A program made the position numbers and the translations under genes. Below the pieces are notes generated by a model, which made no database searches, had not been told where the DNA came from, and saw only the letters and a list, made by a program, of their open reading frames with translations. A DNA stretch of 64,000 nt, from positions 15,238 through 79,237 of the forward strand of contig JAVBOK010000037.1 of assembly GCA_031550605.1 (NCBI GenBank), in the 5' to 3' direction. Numbering within the stretch: position 1 is the first letter of the stretch; each line of letters starts with the position of its first letter. Of the stretch, positions 63,544 through 64,000 are shown one piece after another. Source of the DNA: FLUQ01 sp031550605 (GTDB taxonomy: Bacteria > Desulfobacterota > Desulfovibrionia > Desulfovibrionales > Desulfovibrionaceae).

Positions 63544-64000
63544 TCACGATTTCTTCATGTCGTCGATCAGTTTTTCCAGCCTGTGGGCCAGGTCGTTCAG
63601 GCCGGCCACCGCTTTTTCCGCGTCTTCCATGGTCGCGGCGGTTTCCGAGGCGATGCGGTTGATTTCTCCCGCGCCCCGGCTCACTTCCTCGCTGGTGGCG
63701 GACTGTTCTTCCCCCGCCGTGGCGATGGACCGGATCTGGTCCGCCGTGGCCCGCGACATGGCGACGATTTCCTGCAGGGCGGTTTCCGCCGCCGTGGCCA
63801 GTTCCGTGCTCCGCTGCACGGAACTGGTGGCTTCTTCCATGCCCGCGACGCTTTCCCTGGTGCCTTTCTGGATGGATTCGACGGAAGCGCCCACTTCTTT
63901 GGTGGCGGTCATGGTTTTTTCCGCCAGTTTGCGCACCTCATCGGCCACGACGGCGAACCCGCGCCCGGCCTCGCCGGCTCTGGCCGCTTCAATGGCGGCG
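63544..64000 (-). CDS. methyl-accepting chemotaxis protein, C-terminal part (runs off the right edge)
   Basis: The minus-strand frame continues to the window end and covers about 152 residues of a chemoreceptor signalling domain. It begins with AAIEAARAGEAGRGFAVVADEVRKLAEKT, the hairpin tip that contacts CheA and CheW, and ends in LEKLIDDMKKS without a CheR-binding pentapeptide. The sensor part lies outside the window. It resembles the signalling domain of the chemoreceptor at 48869 but is not identical. Confidence 0.9.
   Translation of the reverse strand, partial: AAIEAARAGEAGRGFAVVADEVRKLAEKTMTATKEVGASVESIQKGTRESVAGMEEATSSVQRSTELATAAETALQEIVAMSRATADQIRSIATAGEEQSATSEEVSRGAGEINRIASETAATMEDAEKAVAGLNDLAHRLEKLIDDMKKS

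Overview
The window is GC-rich chromosomal DNA, roughly 60-65% G+C by eye, with tightly packed genes. It looks like a member of the Desulfovibrionaceae or a close relative among anaerobic, lactate-using Desulfobacterota. Supporting traits are two adjacent flavo-iron-sulfur 2-hydroxyacid (D-lactate type) dehydrogenases, rubrerythrin next to oxidative-stress genes, CheV and several chemoreceptors, a livKHMGF transporter, and GC-palindromic intergenic repeats. The assignment is an inference from gene content; no rRNA or tRNA gene was seen. I saw no insertion sequence, prophage or CRISPR array.

Layout. 1-156 is the N-terminus of a minus-strand protein with nonapeptide repeats. 305-5261 holds an MltD-like transglycosylase and a fused MrfA-MrfB-type helicase-exonuclease. 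5282-11749 holds the two dehydrogenase paralogs and rubrerythrin. 11854-14754 (minus) holds Nudix, thioesterase and ABC-F genes. 15058-20522 is a YhaO/YhaN (SbcDC-like) pair. 20695-26450 holds IHF-alpha-like, HIT, radical SAM, catalase, MiaB and MarC. 26831-30177 holds gltX, sirtuin and cheV. 30303-35052 (minus) is livKHMGF.

35191-46821 is the distinctive region. A PcaR-like IclR regulator is followed by pcaI, pcaJ and pcaF homologs, then an MFS carrier, an EstB-like serine hydrolase, a fused TRAP permease, a zinc alcohol dehydrogenase, a TAXI binding protein and a 3-hydroxyacyl-CoA dehydrogenase. Together these could import an ester, lactone or hydroxy/oxo-dicarboxylate, hydrolyse and oxidise it, load it with CoA and cleave it to acetyl-CoA and succinyl-CoA. 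No aromatic ring-cleavage gene is present, which is unexpected for pca genes and fits an anaerobe using only the lower branch. An AT-rich control region at 36163-36287 carries two near-identical operator-like repeats.

46913-64000 is mostly housekeeping: comM/yifB, a chemoreceptor, lepA-lepB, two small Hpt proteins, rpsA, a DUF4910-like peptidase with a GNAT/FemAB-like transferase, asd, a class IV aminotransferase, a glycosyltransferase, and the 3' end of another chemoreceptor. GC-rich hairpins separate many transcription units, and one such element appears to have become the linker of the fused helicase.
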